Source: Desulfotignum sp. | GTDB lineage: Bacteria; Desulfobacterota; Desulfobacteria; Desulfobacterales; Desulfobacteraceae | Assembly (NCBI GenBank): GCA_011390235.1 | Contig: JAABSS010000487.1 | Location: 250-8,506, forward strand | Reading direction: 5' to 3' | DNA length: 8,257 nt | Part shown: positions 1 to 5,855 of the stretch, piece by piece | How the letters are laid out: each line of letters starts with the position of its first letter | How positions within the stretch are numbered: position 1 is the stretch's first letter | The notes under the pieces: generated by a model | What the model saw: only the letters and a program-made list of their open reading frames with translations | Told to the model about the DNA's origin: nothing | The model's database searches: none | Position numbers and translations under genes: made by a program

Positions 1-99
1 CATTTCCCTGATACAAAGAGCATGATCGGACAGCCGCGTCACAAATAGGTTGTGATGGGTGAGTCCAAACCCCGGAAGACAAGATCAAGGAGACTGGAA

Positions 100-207
100 A
101 TGAAAACACACCACAATTTGAAATTTTATGGATCCGGGGGAGAGGTATGCACTTTTGACAACAGGTGCCAGGTGGAAATTATAACTAAAAATGTTTGGCA
201 AGCCTAA
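100..207 (+). CDS. Possible small ORF, 35 aa, unknown
   Basis: An ATG at 100 follows a consensus AAGGAG at 87-92 with 7-nt spacing, and the frame runs 35 codons to TAA at 205-207. The product is soluble-looking, with no membrane segment or signal peptide and two cysteines (residues 17 and 23). The stretch KFYGSGGEV (residues 8-16) loosely recalls the first strand and glycine turn at the N-terminus of metallo-beta-lactamase-fold proteins, but the match is short and the rest of that domain is absent. It may be a genuine small protein, the truncated start of a larger lost gene, or chance. The only real support is the ribosome binding site, so confidence is low. Confidence 0.25.
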   Translation: MKTHHNLKFYGSGGEVCTFDNRCQVEIITKNVWQA

Positions 208-280
208 TATGTGAATTTTTCAAAACACGCTTGTTTTGGGTTTAGTCCAATGGGAAGATGTCTCGGACAATAAGGAAAAG

Positions 281-319
281 GTTCGGTGAAAGGGTTCGGT
301 GAAAAAGTTCGGAGTAACC
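281..319. repeat. Three-unit tandem repeat, 13-bp period
   Basis: GTTCGG recurs at 281, 294 and 307. The first two 13-bp units agree at 11 of 13 positions (GTTCGGTGAAA followed by GG or AA), and the third keeps GTTCGG but has diverged after it. It lies in non-coding DNA. It could be a slipped-strand expansion or a set of protein-binding iterons, but three units are too few to decide. Confidence 0.55.
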
Positions 320-411
320 AGGCTATTGTCAAGCGGAAGGATTCTGGCGGGACCAGTACCAGAAAACTACCCAGGAACAGTGAAGCTAAAGGCCGGATGC
401 GCCTGTATGGG

Positions 412-444
412 TTGGTAGATGCTTGGTAGATGGTTGGTAGAAAA
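412..444. repeat. Three-unit tandem repeat, 11-bp period
   Basis: TTGGTAGA recurs at 412, 423 and 434, giving an exact 11-bp period. The first two units differ only in their last base (TTGGTAGATGC and TTGGTAGATGG) and the third ends in AAA. The period is close to one helical turn, so the units would face the same side of the DNA. The array ends about 40 bp before the ATPase-gene relic at 485-552. Confidence 0.6.
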
Positions 445-484
445 TCAGATGAAATTCTGTAAATCAAGGGTGCAGCCTGAGCAG

Positions 485-552
485 CTTGGAATGGATAAAC
501 AAGCGGCAGCGATAAAAATTTCCGCAATGTCCGGGAATAACAATCACGTATC
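485..552 (+). pseudogene. Relic of the 3' end of an AAA_14/DUF4143 ATPase gene
   Basis: These 68 bases align with 3166-3234, the last codons and first 12 downstream bases of the intact ATPase gene in this window, with about 60 identical columns of 69 and one 1-base gap. The frame reads MDKQAAAIK, then loses one base, then continues FRNVRE to a TAA stop at the place of the intact gene's TGA. Similarity also continues past the stop (AATCACG). A frameshifted tail with a preserved stop and matching 3' flank is what a decayed second copy would leave. The rest of the gene is missing; an even weaker echo may exist near 448-462 (GATGAAATTCTG). Like the intact copy, it abuts the 3' end of a convergent minus-strand gene. 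Confidence 0.75.
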
Positions 553-566
553 ACCGGGGCAGGTCA

Positions 567-1160
567 TTACGGGGTGCGCAGTGCCTCCACGGAAATGGTG
601 ACATCGACCACATCACCCACCACCCCCATTTTGAAAAATTTGCCGTCTCCTACGCCAAAGGCCAGTCGGTCAAGGGAAAATGCCGTGTCAAATCCCGCCA
701 CAATCTGTTTTTTGTCAAAGGGTGACGGGGCCGTGCCGTGAAAAACAAACGGAATATTCATGTCTTTGGCTGTGTCCTTGATCGTCATGGTGCCGGAGAC
801 CTCATAGGCATTGCCCTGCTTGTGGGTGATTTTTGAAGAGGTAAAGGTCATGACCGGGTATCTGTCTGCGGCAAAAAAGTCATTGGAGCGCAGATGGGTG
901 TCTCTTTTGGCATTGGCGGTGTTGATGGTTTTGACCTGGACGGTGAAATCAAATTTGCTTTGGTCCAGGTGTTCCGGGTCAAAACGGATGGTGCCGTCAA
1001 AGTCGGGAAAATATCCGAACACCGTGGAGAAAATATGCTTGATCCTGAACTGAATAGCGGAATGGTTGGCATCAATGGTCCAGTCATTTCCCCGGGCCGG
1101 GGCCCAGGCGGTTATGGAAAGAATGAGTACCAGAAAACCTGTGATGGTAAGGCGTTTCAT
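567..1160 (-). CDS. yceI: YceI family periplasmic lipid-binding protein
   Basis: A 197-residue secreted protein of the YceI family, whose members form a lipocalin-like beta-barrel that binds polyprenyl or quinone-like lipids in the periplasm. Residues 1-24 form a signal peptide (KR, a hydrophobic run, then a small-residue site near PARG). The mature part shows the family pattern: WTIDANHSAIQFRIKHI (27-43), FDGTIRFDP (54-62), KTINTANAKRDTHLRSNDFF (77-96), YPVMTF (101-106) and GTMTIKDTAKDMNIPF (123-138). The length is normal. The start is fixed by AAGGAGGT at 1165-1172 just before the ATG. The gene lies 21 bp downstream of a membrane cytochrome b gene and is surely co-transcribed with it; the same pairing occurs in E. 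coli (yceJ-yceI). The exact ligand cannot be inferred. Confidence 0.93.
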   Translation of the reverse strand: MKRLTITGFLVLILSITAWAPARGNDWTIDANHSAIQFRIKHIFSTVFGYFPDFDGTIRFDPEHLDQSKFDFTVQVKTINTANAKRDTHLRSNDFFAADRYPVMTFTSSKITHKQGNAYEVSGTMTIKDTAKDMNIPFVFHGTAPSPFDKKQIVAGFDTAFSLDRLAFGVGDGKFFKMGVVGDVVDVTISVEALRTP

Positions 1161-1181
1161 GATGACCTCCTTGATTGAATA

Positions 1182-1838
1182 TCATTTGTTCAACAGCCGT
1201 TTGACATATATCCTGATAAAAAGCACCCCTGCAATGCCGGCCGCCAGAAACAATCCTGCCCTGGGAAATCCGGAAACAAAGGATTCACTGACAAATCCGG
1301 CGTGGATAAAGACCATACATACTGCCACCAGCACGCCGGCCCGGTGAAGTGTTTGCCATGTTTTGTAGGAAAGCGGCAGCTTGTTCTGAAACACAGACAC
1401 CACCACAATGCCTAAAATCAGCACCCACAGGAAAATACCGGTAAATTCGGGCCAGTACCGCTTTTCCAGGGGGAAAAAAGCAAACCCGTCCGATCCCAGG
1501 ATCAATAGAGGATGCAGGGTCACCAGCAGGGCAATGAGTTTGCCGCAGGTTTTGTGGGCGGCCCACAGCCGTTTCCGGGTAAAGTGGGTTTCCAGGACAC
1601 GGAACCGGGAGATAAAAACAACCTGGTACACCATGAGCACTGCGGCTGCCAGTCCGGCCGCCTTTCCCCATTGGAGCAGGGCTTTGTCCAGACCGAATTT
1701 ATAGTACAGGGACTGGGATTCAAAGAAAAACGGCACACAGATCCCGGCTCCCAGCCCTGCCAGGGCCAGGACAACAGCCGCGCTTTTCACAAGCATGCTG
1801 GTTTTGTTGTGGGCCGGTTGTGTGTGAGGGCCTTTCAT
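1182..1838 (-). CDS. Membrane cytochrome b, ferric reductase-like transmembrane type
   Basis: A 218-residue integral membrane protein with about six hydrophobic segments (roughly residues 18-38, 57-77, 97-115, 131-150, 166-184, 192-211). Two histidine pairs, H95/H109 and H165/H179, each lie 14 residues apart on neighbouring helices. This is the bis-heme ligand spacing of the ferric reductase-like transmembrane domain (PF01794-type). There is no FAD or NAD(P)H domain, so it would pass electrons from another donor, such as the quinone pool, across the membrane. AAAGGA at 1847-1852 supports the start at 1838. It is first in an operon with yceI. It fills the position held by b561-type YceJ in E. 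coli but appears to be a different cytochrome fold. Its redox partner is unknown. Confidence 0.82.
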   Translation of the reverse strand: MKGPHTQPAHNKTSMLVKSAAVVLALAGLGAGICVPFFFESQSLYYKFGLDKALLQWGKAAGLAAAVLMVYQVVFISRFRVLETHFTRKRLWAAHKTCGKLIALLVTLHPLLILGSDGFAFFPLEKRYWPEFTGIFLWVLILGIVVVSVFQNKLPLSYKTWQTLHRAGVLVAVCMVFIHAGFVSESFVSGFPRAGLFLAAGIAGVLFIRIYVKRLLNK

Positions 1839-1859
1839 AATGCCTGTCCTTTTCAGTAT

Positions 1860-1875
1860 ATCCGGATTGCCGGAT
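1860..1875. repeat. Inverted repeat upstream of the cytochrome b gene
   Basis: ATCCGG-ATTG-CCGGAT is a perfect 6-bp inverted repeat with a 4-bp loop, 21 bp upstream of the cytochrome b start codon and just before its ribosome binding site. A second palindrome, TTTCCGGAAA, sits at 1921-1930. Either could be a regulator site or, in the mRNA leader, a small hairpin. No regulator is evident nearby, so no role is assigned. Confidence 0.4.
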
Positions 1876-2004
1876 GCAACAGCAGGAAAAGGTTTGTTTA
1901 TGTTGAGAAAATAAGTCGGATTTCCGGAAAGTCTATACAGATGTCACTCCGCTGCAATTATCACCGGAGGACAGGTCGGACGTTTTATAGCGTCTGTTTT
2001 TTTG

Positions 2005-2032
2005 TTGACTCCGGTACAATTCATGGTAATAT
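2005..2032 (+). promoter_or_regulatory. Sigma70-type promoter for the ATPase gene
   Basis: TTGACT at 2005-2010 and TAATAT at 2027-2032 are separated by 16 bp, a good match to a housekeeping promoter. Transcription would begin near 2039, leaving a leader of only about 30 bases before the ATG at 2071. The region 1839-2070 therefore serves two divergent units, this one and the cytochrome b/yceI pair. I found no equally clear promoter for the latter. Confidence 0.55.
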
Positions 2033-2070
2033 GGACAAAATGAAACTCCAAGTTTAGATTTGTCTATATT

Positions 2071-3222
2071 ATGCTGGATCGAAAAATTGAAAACGAGTTA
2101 CACGTAACTGCCGGAGAATACCCTGTAATTACCATCATTGGTCCCCGCCAGTCAGGGAAAACCACCCTGGCCAAAAAGGTTTTTCCACATCACGCCTATG
2201 TCAATCTCGAAAATCCTGAGCTGCGCACGCTTGCCATGGAGGATCCAAAAACGTTTATGCTCAGATATCAGCCGCCGGTCATCTTTGATGAAATACAGAA
2301 CGCACCGGAGCTGCTTTCCTGGATTCAGGTTTCTGTGGATGAAGCCCCTGAACTGACTGCAGGCTATATTCTGACCGGCAGTCACCAGCTGCGGTTGAGA
2401 GAAGCCATTACACAGTCTCTGGCAGGAAGAACCGCACTGCTGACCCTGTTGCCTTTTGCCCTGAATGAACTTTCGAAAGATTATGTTCAAAATGAACGGG
2501 AAACATTGATCCACAATGGATTCATGCCCAGACTTCACGATAAAAACATCAGACCGGAACGTTTCTACAGGGATTATTTTCAAACCTATGTTGAAAGAGA
2601 TGTCCGAAAACTCATGGCCATTGAGAACCAGCAGGCGTTTGAACAGTTTCTGAAACTTCTGGCCGGCAGGATCGGAAATGAGATCAATTACAGTTCCCTG
2701 GCAGGATTGGTGGGTATCAGTGCACCGCAGATCAAAAAATGGCTCAGTCTTCTGGAAGCGTCTTTCATTATTTTCAAACTGCCGCCGTTTTTTAAAAATT
2801 TCGGAAAACGGCTGACCAAATCTCCCAAGATATATTTTGTCGAGGTGGGACTGGCCTGTTATCTTCTGGGGATAGAAACCCCGGCGCAACTGGAACGGGA
2901 TCCGGCATTCGGCAGCCTGTTTGAAAATATGGTGGTTGCCGAGGCGTATAAGGCCAGGGCAAATGAAGGCAGGGACCCAGGTCTCTATTTTTACCGGGAT
3001 CGGTACCAGAATGAAGTGGACCTTCTTTATCCTTCCGGGACATCATTCATTCCCATTGAAATAAAATCTTCCCGCACCTTCCGGGATGAATTTCTGAAAG
3101 GGATCCGCTATTTTCAAAAGATTTCAGGATCAGATCATCCCGGCATGCTCATTTATGACGGGGATCTTGAAATGGATAAACAAGCGGCAATGGTAAAAAA
3201 TTTCCGCCATGTCCGGGAATGA
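2071..3222 (+). CDS. AAA_14/DUF4143 family ATPase
   Basis: A 383-residue protein of the widespread AAA_14 plus DUF4143 family (COG1373-like). The N-terminal ATPase domain shows Walker A GPRQSGKTT (24-32), Walker B VIFDE (70-74), the sensor-like YILTGSHQLRL (99-109) and SLAGRT (116-121). The middle holds RDYFQTYVERDVRKL and a winged-helix-like stretch (SLAGLVGISAPQIKKWLSLLE). The C-terminal domain carries EVDLL, then IPIEIKSS, which gives D317, E330 and K332, a PD-(D/E)XK nuclease-like arrangement. The length is typical and the frame is intact. The cellular role of the family is poorly known, with links to mobile or toxin-antitoxin-like behaviour suggested mainly by patchy distribution. No ribosome binding site precedes the ATG. 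It stands alone between convergent and divergent neighbours, and a relic of a second copy lies at 485-552. Confidence 0.92.
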   Translation: MLDRKIENELHVTAGEYPVITIIGPRQSGKTTLAKKVFPHHAYVNLENPELRTLAMEDPKTFMLRYQPPVIFDEIQNAPELLSWIQVSVDEAPELTAGYILTGSHQLRLREAITQSLAGRTALLTLLPFALNELSKDYVQNERETLIHNGFMPRLHDKNIRPERFYRDYFQTYVERDVRKLMAIENQQAFEQFLKLLAGRIGNEINYSSLAGLVGISAPQIKKWLSLLEASFIIFKLPPFFKNFGKRLTKSPKIYFVEVGLACYLLGIETPAQLERDPAFGSLFENMVVAEAYKARANEGRDPGLYFYRDRYQNEVDLLYPSGTSFIPIEIKSSRTFRDEFLKGIRYFQKISGSDHPGMLIYDGDLEMDKQAAMVKNFRHVRE

Positions 3223-3250
3223 TAATCACGCATCTGAAGAATTCAGCTTG

Positions 3251-4549
3251 TCATAACAGTCCCGGCAGGAACAGCGCGATCTGCGGAAAGATCATCAGCA
3301 GGGCGTTGCATATGATCAGGGCCAGCAAAAAAGGCATCACACCCCGGAAGATGGCTTCCAGCGGGATGTCTTTTGATACGCCGTACACCACGTAAACATT
3401 GATGCCCACCGGCGGGGTGATCACCCCCATTTCCGCGATCAGCACGATGATGACCCCGAACCAGATGGGATCGAAACCCAGGGCCTGGGCCACGGGGAAA
3501 AAAATGGGGACCGTGAGCATGATCAGGGCGAACCCGTCCATGAAGCATCCGCCCAAAAGGTAGATCAAAATGATCACCATCATGATCAGCATGGGGTGCA
3601 GGGGCAGGGCGGCCACCCAGTTGGACAGGTCAAAGGGGATCCGGGTCACGGCCATGAAATGACCGAACACCGTGGCCCCTGCCACGATCACCATGACCAT
3701 GCAGCTCAGCCGTGTGGTGTCGGCAATGGCTTTGAGAAAATGTTTCCAGGACAGCTGGCGCCGGACCACCGACAAAAGCAGGGTTAAAAACGCTCCCACG
3801 GCTGCGGCTTCCGTGGGGGTGAACACACCAGAAAAAAGCCCGCCCATGACCGATCCGAAAATCATCAGGGCCTCGAGTACACCGGTGAGGGATTTGATTT
3901 TTTGGGTCCAGGTGGTTTTGGGGCCGGCCGGTGCCAGGGCCGGGTTGCGCCGGACCTGCAGGTGAATGGCGGCAATGAACAGCAGGGCCAGCAGGATGCC
4001 CGGCAGGATCCCGGCCATGAACAGACTGCCGATGGACTGCTCGGTGAGGATGCCGTACACAATGAAAATGGTGGAGGGCGGGATCAGGATGCCCAGGCTG
4101 CCGGCGGCGGCCACGGTGCCGGCAGCCAGGCCCATATCATACTTGAACCGTTTCATTTCCGGGATGCTCACGGTGGCCATGGTGGCGGCAGTGGCATTGG
4201 TGGATCCGGAGATGGCGGCAAACCCGGCGCAGGCGGCCACGCTGGCCATGGCAAGTCCCCCCGGGCGGGCCCCGATGAGCACATAGGCGGCATCGTACAG
4301 GCGCCGGCTGATGCCGGAATAAAACGAGATCTGGCCCATGAACATGAACAGCGGGATCACAGAGAGGCTGTGGCTGGAAAACATCTCGAAAAAATCCTTG
4401 GCCAGGATGTTCAACCCCGGTCCCCATCCCTTGACATAGCTGAATCCCAGAAAACCGATCAGGCCCATCACAAATCCGACAGGCATTTTGGAAAACAGCA
4501 TGAACAGCAGGACGATGATGCCAATCACACCAATGGCTGTCAAACTCAT
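3251..4549 (-). CDS. dctM: TRAP transporter large permease DctM
   Basis: The 432-residue large membrane subunit of a tripartite ATP-independent periplasmic transporter, which carries the substrate across the inner membrane using an Na+ or H+ gradient. It is hydrophobic throughout, with about 12 membrane segments. It has the two diagnostic repeat motifs: SGSTNATAATMATVSIPEM (114-132) with GILIPPS (153-159), and GGCFMDGFALIMLTVPIFFP with MGVITPPVGINVYVVYGV (374-391). The length is standard. Its ATG overlaps the dctQ stop codon as ATGA, so the two permease subunits are translationally coupled, and AAAAGGTGG at 4557-4565 supports the start. It is the last gene of the operon. It converges with the ATPase gene, leaving only 28 bp between stop codons and no clear intrinsic terminator. 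Confidence 0.97.
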   Translation of the reverse strand: MSLTAIGVIGIIVLLFMLFSKMPVGFVMGLIGFLGFSYVKGWGPGLNILAKDFFEMFSSHSLSVIPLFMFMGQISFYSGISRRLYDAAYVLIGARPGGLAMASVAACAGFAAISGSTNATAATMATVSIPEMKRFKYDMGLAAGTVAAAGSLGILIPPSTIFIVYGILTEQSIGSLFMAGILPGILLALLFIAAIHLQVRRNPALAPAGPKTTWTQKIKSLTGVLEALMIFGSVMGGLFSGVFTPTEAAAVGAFLTLLLSVVRRQLSWKHFLKAIADTTRLSCMVMVIVAGATVFGHFMAVTRIPFDLSNWVAALPLHPMLIMMVIILIYLLGGCFMDGFALIMLTVPIFFPVAQALGFDPIWFGVIIVLIAEMGVITPPVGINVYVVYGVSKDIPLEAIFRGVMPFLLALIICNALLMIFPQIALFLPGLL

Positions 4550-5079
4550 CTGGACACCACCTTTTGAAGGTCTTTAATTATGGCGATAAGATACACCAGG
4601 GCCACGATCAGGCTCGAGAAGGCCAGCATGTACACAAAGGGGTGAAACGGCAGCTGCATGGTCATGGATACTTCTCCGCTTTCCTTGAGTTTGACCGCAT
4701 AAACCGTGCTGCGCCAGGCCAGGATGGCAAACAGGCACAGAGATGCGGTGTCGGTGAACAGTTTGACGAAAATCTGTGTTTTTTCTGCCAGCAGCCGCAC
4801 CACCAGGCTCACAGCCACATGTCCCGATTCAAGGGTGGTGTGGGCCATGGCAAATGCAGCGGCAATGGCACCGCACATGGCCACAAGGTCATAGGTGCCG
4901 GGCACAGGGCGCCAGGATGCCAGAAATTCCCACCCGAATTTGCTGTACATGGTGACGCAGAACCGCATGAATACGTCCAGCGTGGTGATCATCATCATGG
5001 CCACAATGGCCATGCCGGCAAGAAAATACATCAACCGTGCCACCCGGTAGATGCTGTTCTCAATGGTTGTCATCTGCAT
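4546..5079 (-). CDS. dctQ: TRAP transporter small permease DctQ
   Basis: The 177-residue small membrane subunit of the TRAP transporter, which forms a complex with DctM. It has four hydrophobic segments (about residues 15-38, 63-80, 105-124, 147-168). Family features include LDVFMRF (34-40), GTYDLV (61-66), ESGHVAVSL (84-92) and GEVSMTMQLPFHPFVY (135-150). The first ATG at 5079 is preferred over one two codons later because GGAAGGAG lies at 5090-5097, 10 bases before it. The start overlaps the 3' end of the flavin reductase-like gene by 10 bp and the stop overlaps the dctM start, so three genes form a tightly coupled block. Confidence 0.95.
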   Translation of the reverse strand: MQMTTIENSIYRVARLMYFLAGMAIVAMMMITTLDVFMRFCVTMYSKFGWEFLASWRPVPGTYDLVAMCGAIAAAFAMAHTTLESGHVAVSLVVRLLAEKTQIFVKLFTDTASLCLFAILAWRSTVYAVKLKESGEVSMTMQLPFHPFVYMLAFSSLIVALVYLIAIIKDLQKVVSR

Positions 5080-5735
5080 CTGGCAGCCGCTCCTTCCAAT
5101 CCGGAACTTAAGTCTTTGTTGTCTCCGGGAATGATCATTTCAAACCGGTTGTCGACCACGGTGTAATCATAATATCCCAGCCGTCCGATGGGTTTGATTT
5201 TGGGGATATCTATTTTGCCGTCTTCGGCAATAAATTCGTCCTTGATGTGGACCGCCACCACCTGTCCGATGATGATGTCCACGGTGCCCATGGTGCCGGA
5301 GCCCGGAAGCCGCAGTGTCTGGTGGTACCGGCATTCCATGTGGATGGGGGACTCTGCCACCCGGAAGGGTTTGACCCGCTTTGACGGGGCTTTGGTGACC
5401 CCGGCCAGGTCAAACTCATCTTCGCTGAAAGCGGTTTCCCTGGCAGACCGGTTCATGGCATCCCTCAAATCCCAGGTGGCCATGTTGTACACAAATTCCC
5501 CGGTCTGTTCCGCGTTCATTGTGGTGTCTTTTCTCTTGCCAAGGGTGTTCTGGTTGGCGGCGAACATCACATAGGGCGGGTCAAAGGTCAGGTTCTGGAA
5601 CTGGCTGTATGGGGCCAGGTTGGAAACCCCTTCCGGAGAGATGGTGGAGATCCACCCGATGGGCCGGGGCACCACACAGGATTTAAAGGGATCATGGGCC
5701 AGGCCGTGGCTGGTTCTGCCGGGTTCGTAATACAT
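5070..5735 (-). CDS. Flavin reductase-like (FMN-binding split barrel) protein
   Basis: A 221-residue cytoplasmic protein of the flavin reductase-like domain family (COG1853; flavoredoxin/RutF relatives), which bind FMN and pass hydride or electrons. Family segments: PRPIGWISTIS (23-33), NLAPYSQFQ (39-47), DPPYVMFA (52-59), KDT followed by TGEFVYN (69-84), the EDEFDLAGVTKAPS stretch (105-118) and PIGRLGYYDY (182-191). The frame extends 13 codons further upstream, but ATG 5735 is chosen because AAAAGGAG lies at 5743-5750 with 7-nt spacing, and the longer version would start inside a hairpin. It overlaps dctQ by 10 bp and so is part of the TRAP operon. Likely it supports metabolism of the imported compound. 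The electron partner and substrate are unknown. Confidence 0.88.
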   Translation of the reverse strand: MYYEPGRTSHGLAHDPFKSCVVPRPIGWISTISPEGVSNLAPYSQFQNLTFDPPYVMFAANQNTLGKRKDTTMNAEQTGEFVYNMATWDLRDAMNRSARETAFSEDEFDLAGVTKAPSKRVKPFRVAESPIHMECRYHQTLRLPGSGTMGTVDIIIGQVVAVHIKDEFIAEDGKIDIPKIKPIGRLGYYDYTVVDNRFEMIIPGDNKDLSSGLEGAAARCR

Positions 5736-5754
5736 GTCGCGGCTCCTTTTATCT

Positions 5755-5792
5755 TGACGGCCGGGCCGGCACACCGGCCGGCCCGGCCGTCA
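5755..5792 (-). promoter_or_regulatory. GC-rich 16-bp hairpin between dctP and the flavin reductase-like gene
   Basis: Bases 5755-5770 and 5777-5792 are perfect inverted copies with a 6-base loop, almost all G and C. The hairpin ends four bases before the ribosome binding site of the flavin reductase-like gene. On the operon (minus) strand it has a run of As before it and no T tract after it, so it is not a standard terminator for this operon. On the plus strand a six-T run follows at 5797-5802 and could end antisense transcripts. A hairpin 3' of a binding-protein gene commonly protects that message segment and reduces downstream expression, which would suit the excess of DctP over permease. 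That role is inferred. Confidence 0.8.
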
Positions 5793-5855
5793 GATGTTTT
5801 TTGTCACACCCTGAATTTAAGATGACAGGTGGTTAAGCCCATCCGGGTATGCCCA

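Larger units (their letters stand above)
1..566. other. Gene-poor region with relic sequence
   Basis: No convincing full-length gene lies in this stretch. Frame 1 of the plus strand is open from the window edge to a TAG at 46-48 (15 codons), which could be the tail of a gene starting outside the window but is too short to identify. The stretch also holds a 35-codon ORF with a good ribosome binding site (100-207), two short tandem repeats (281-319 and 412-444) and a decayed copy of an ATPase gene end (485-552). Its make-up, AT-rich and repeat-bearing with a gene fragment, fits a decaying or insertion-prone spacer. A 116-codon minus-strand frame across 204-554 shows no recognisable protein features. 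Confidence 0.6.

Noticed and set aside
281..444. CRISPR array
   Set aside because: The units are contiguous 11- and 13-bp tandem repeats with no spacers, and no cas genes are in view.
204..554. 116-codon minus-strand open frame in the gene-poor region
   Set aside because: No ribosome binding site or recognisable motif. It covers two tandem repeats and the ATPase relic on the other strand, and its composition looks like random translation.
1512..2057. 181-codon plus-strand frame
   Set aside because: It is antisense to the cytochrome b gene and runs into the promoter region. The opposite strand encodes a clear four-histidine membrane protein.
3234..3246. Bidirectional terminator between the ATPase and dctM genes
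   Set aside because: The inverted repeat CTGAA/TTCAG has only five base pairs and lacks a T run on either side.
3902..4567. 221-codon plus-strand frame rich in Gly, His and Gln
   Set aside because: It is the antisense of dctM; the composition is a mirror of hydrophobic codons and not a real protein.
5735..5774. Longer 234-residue version of the flavin reductase-like protein
   Set aside because: Its start would fall within the GC-rich hairpin with no ribosome binding site, whereas ATG 5735 has AAAAGGAG at ideal spacing.
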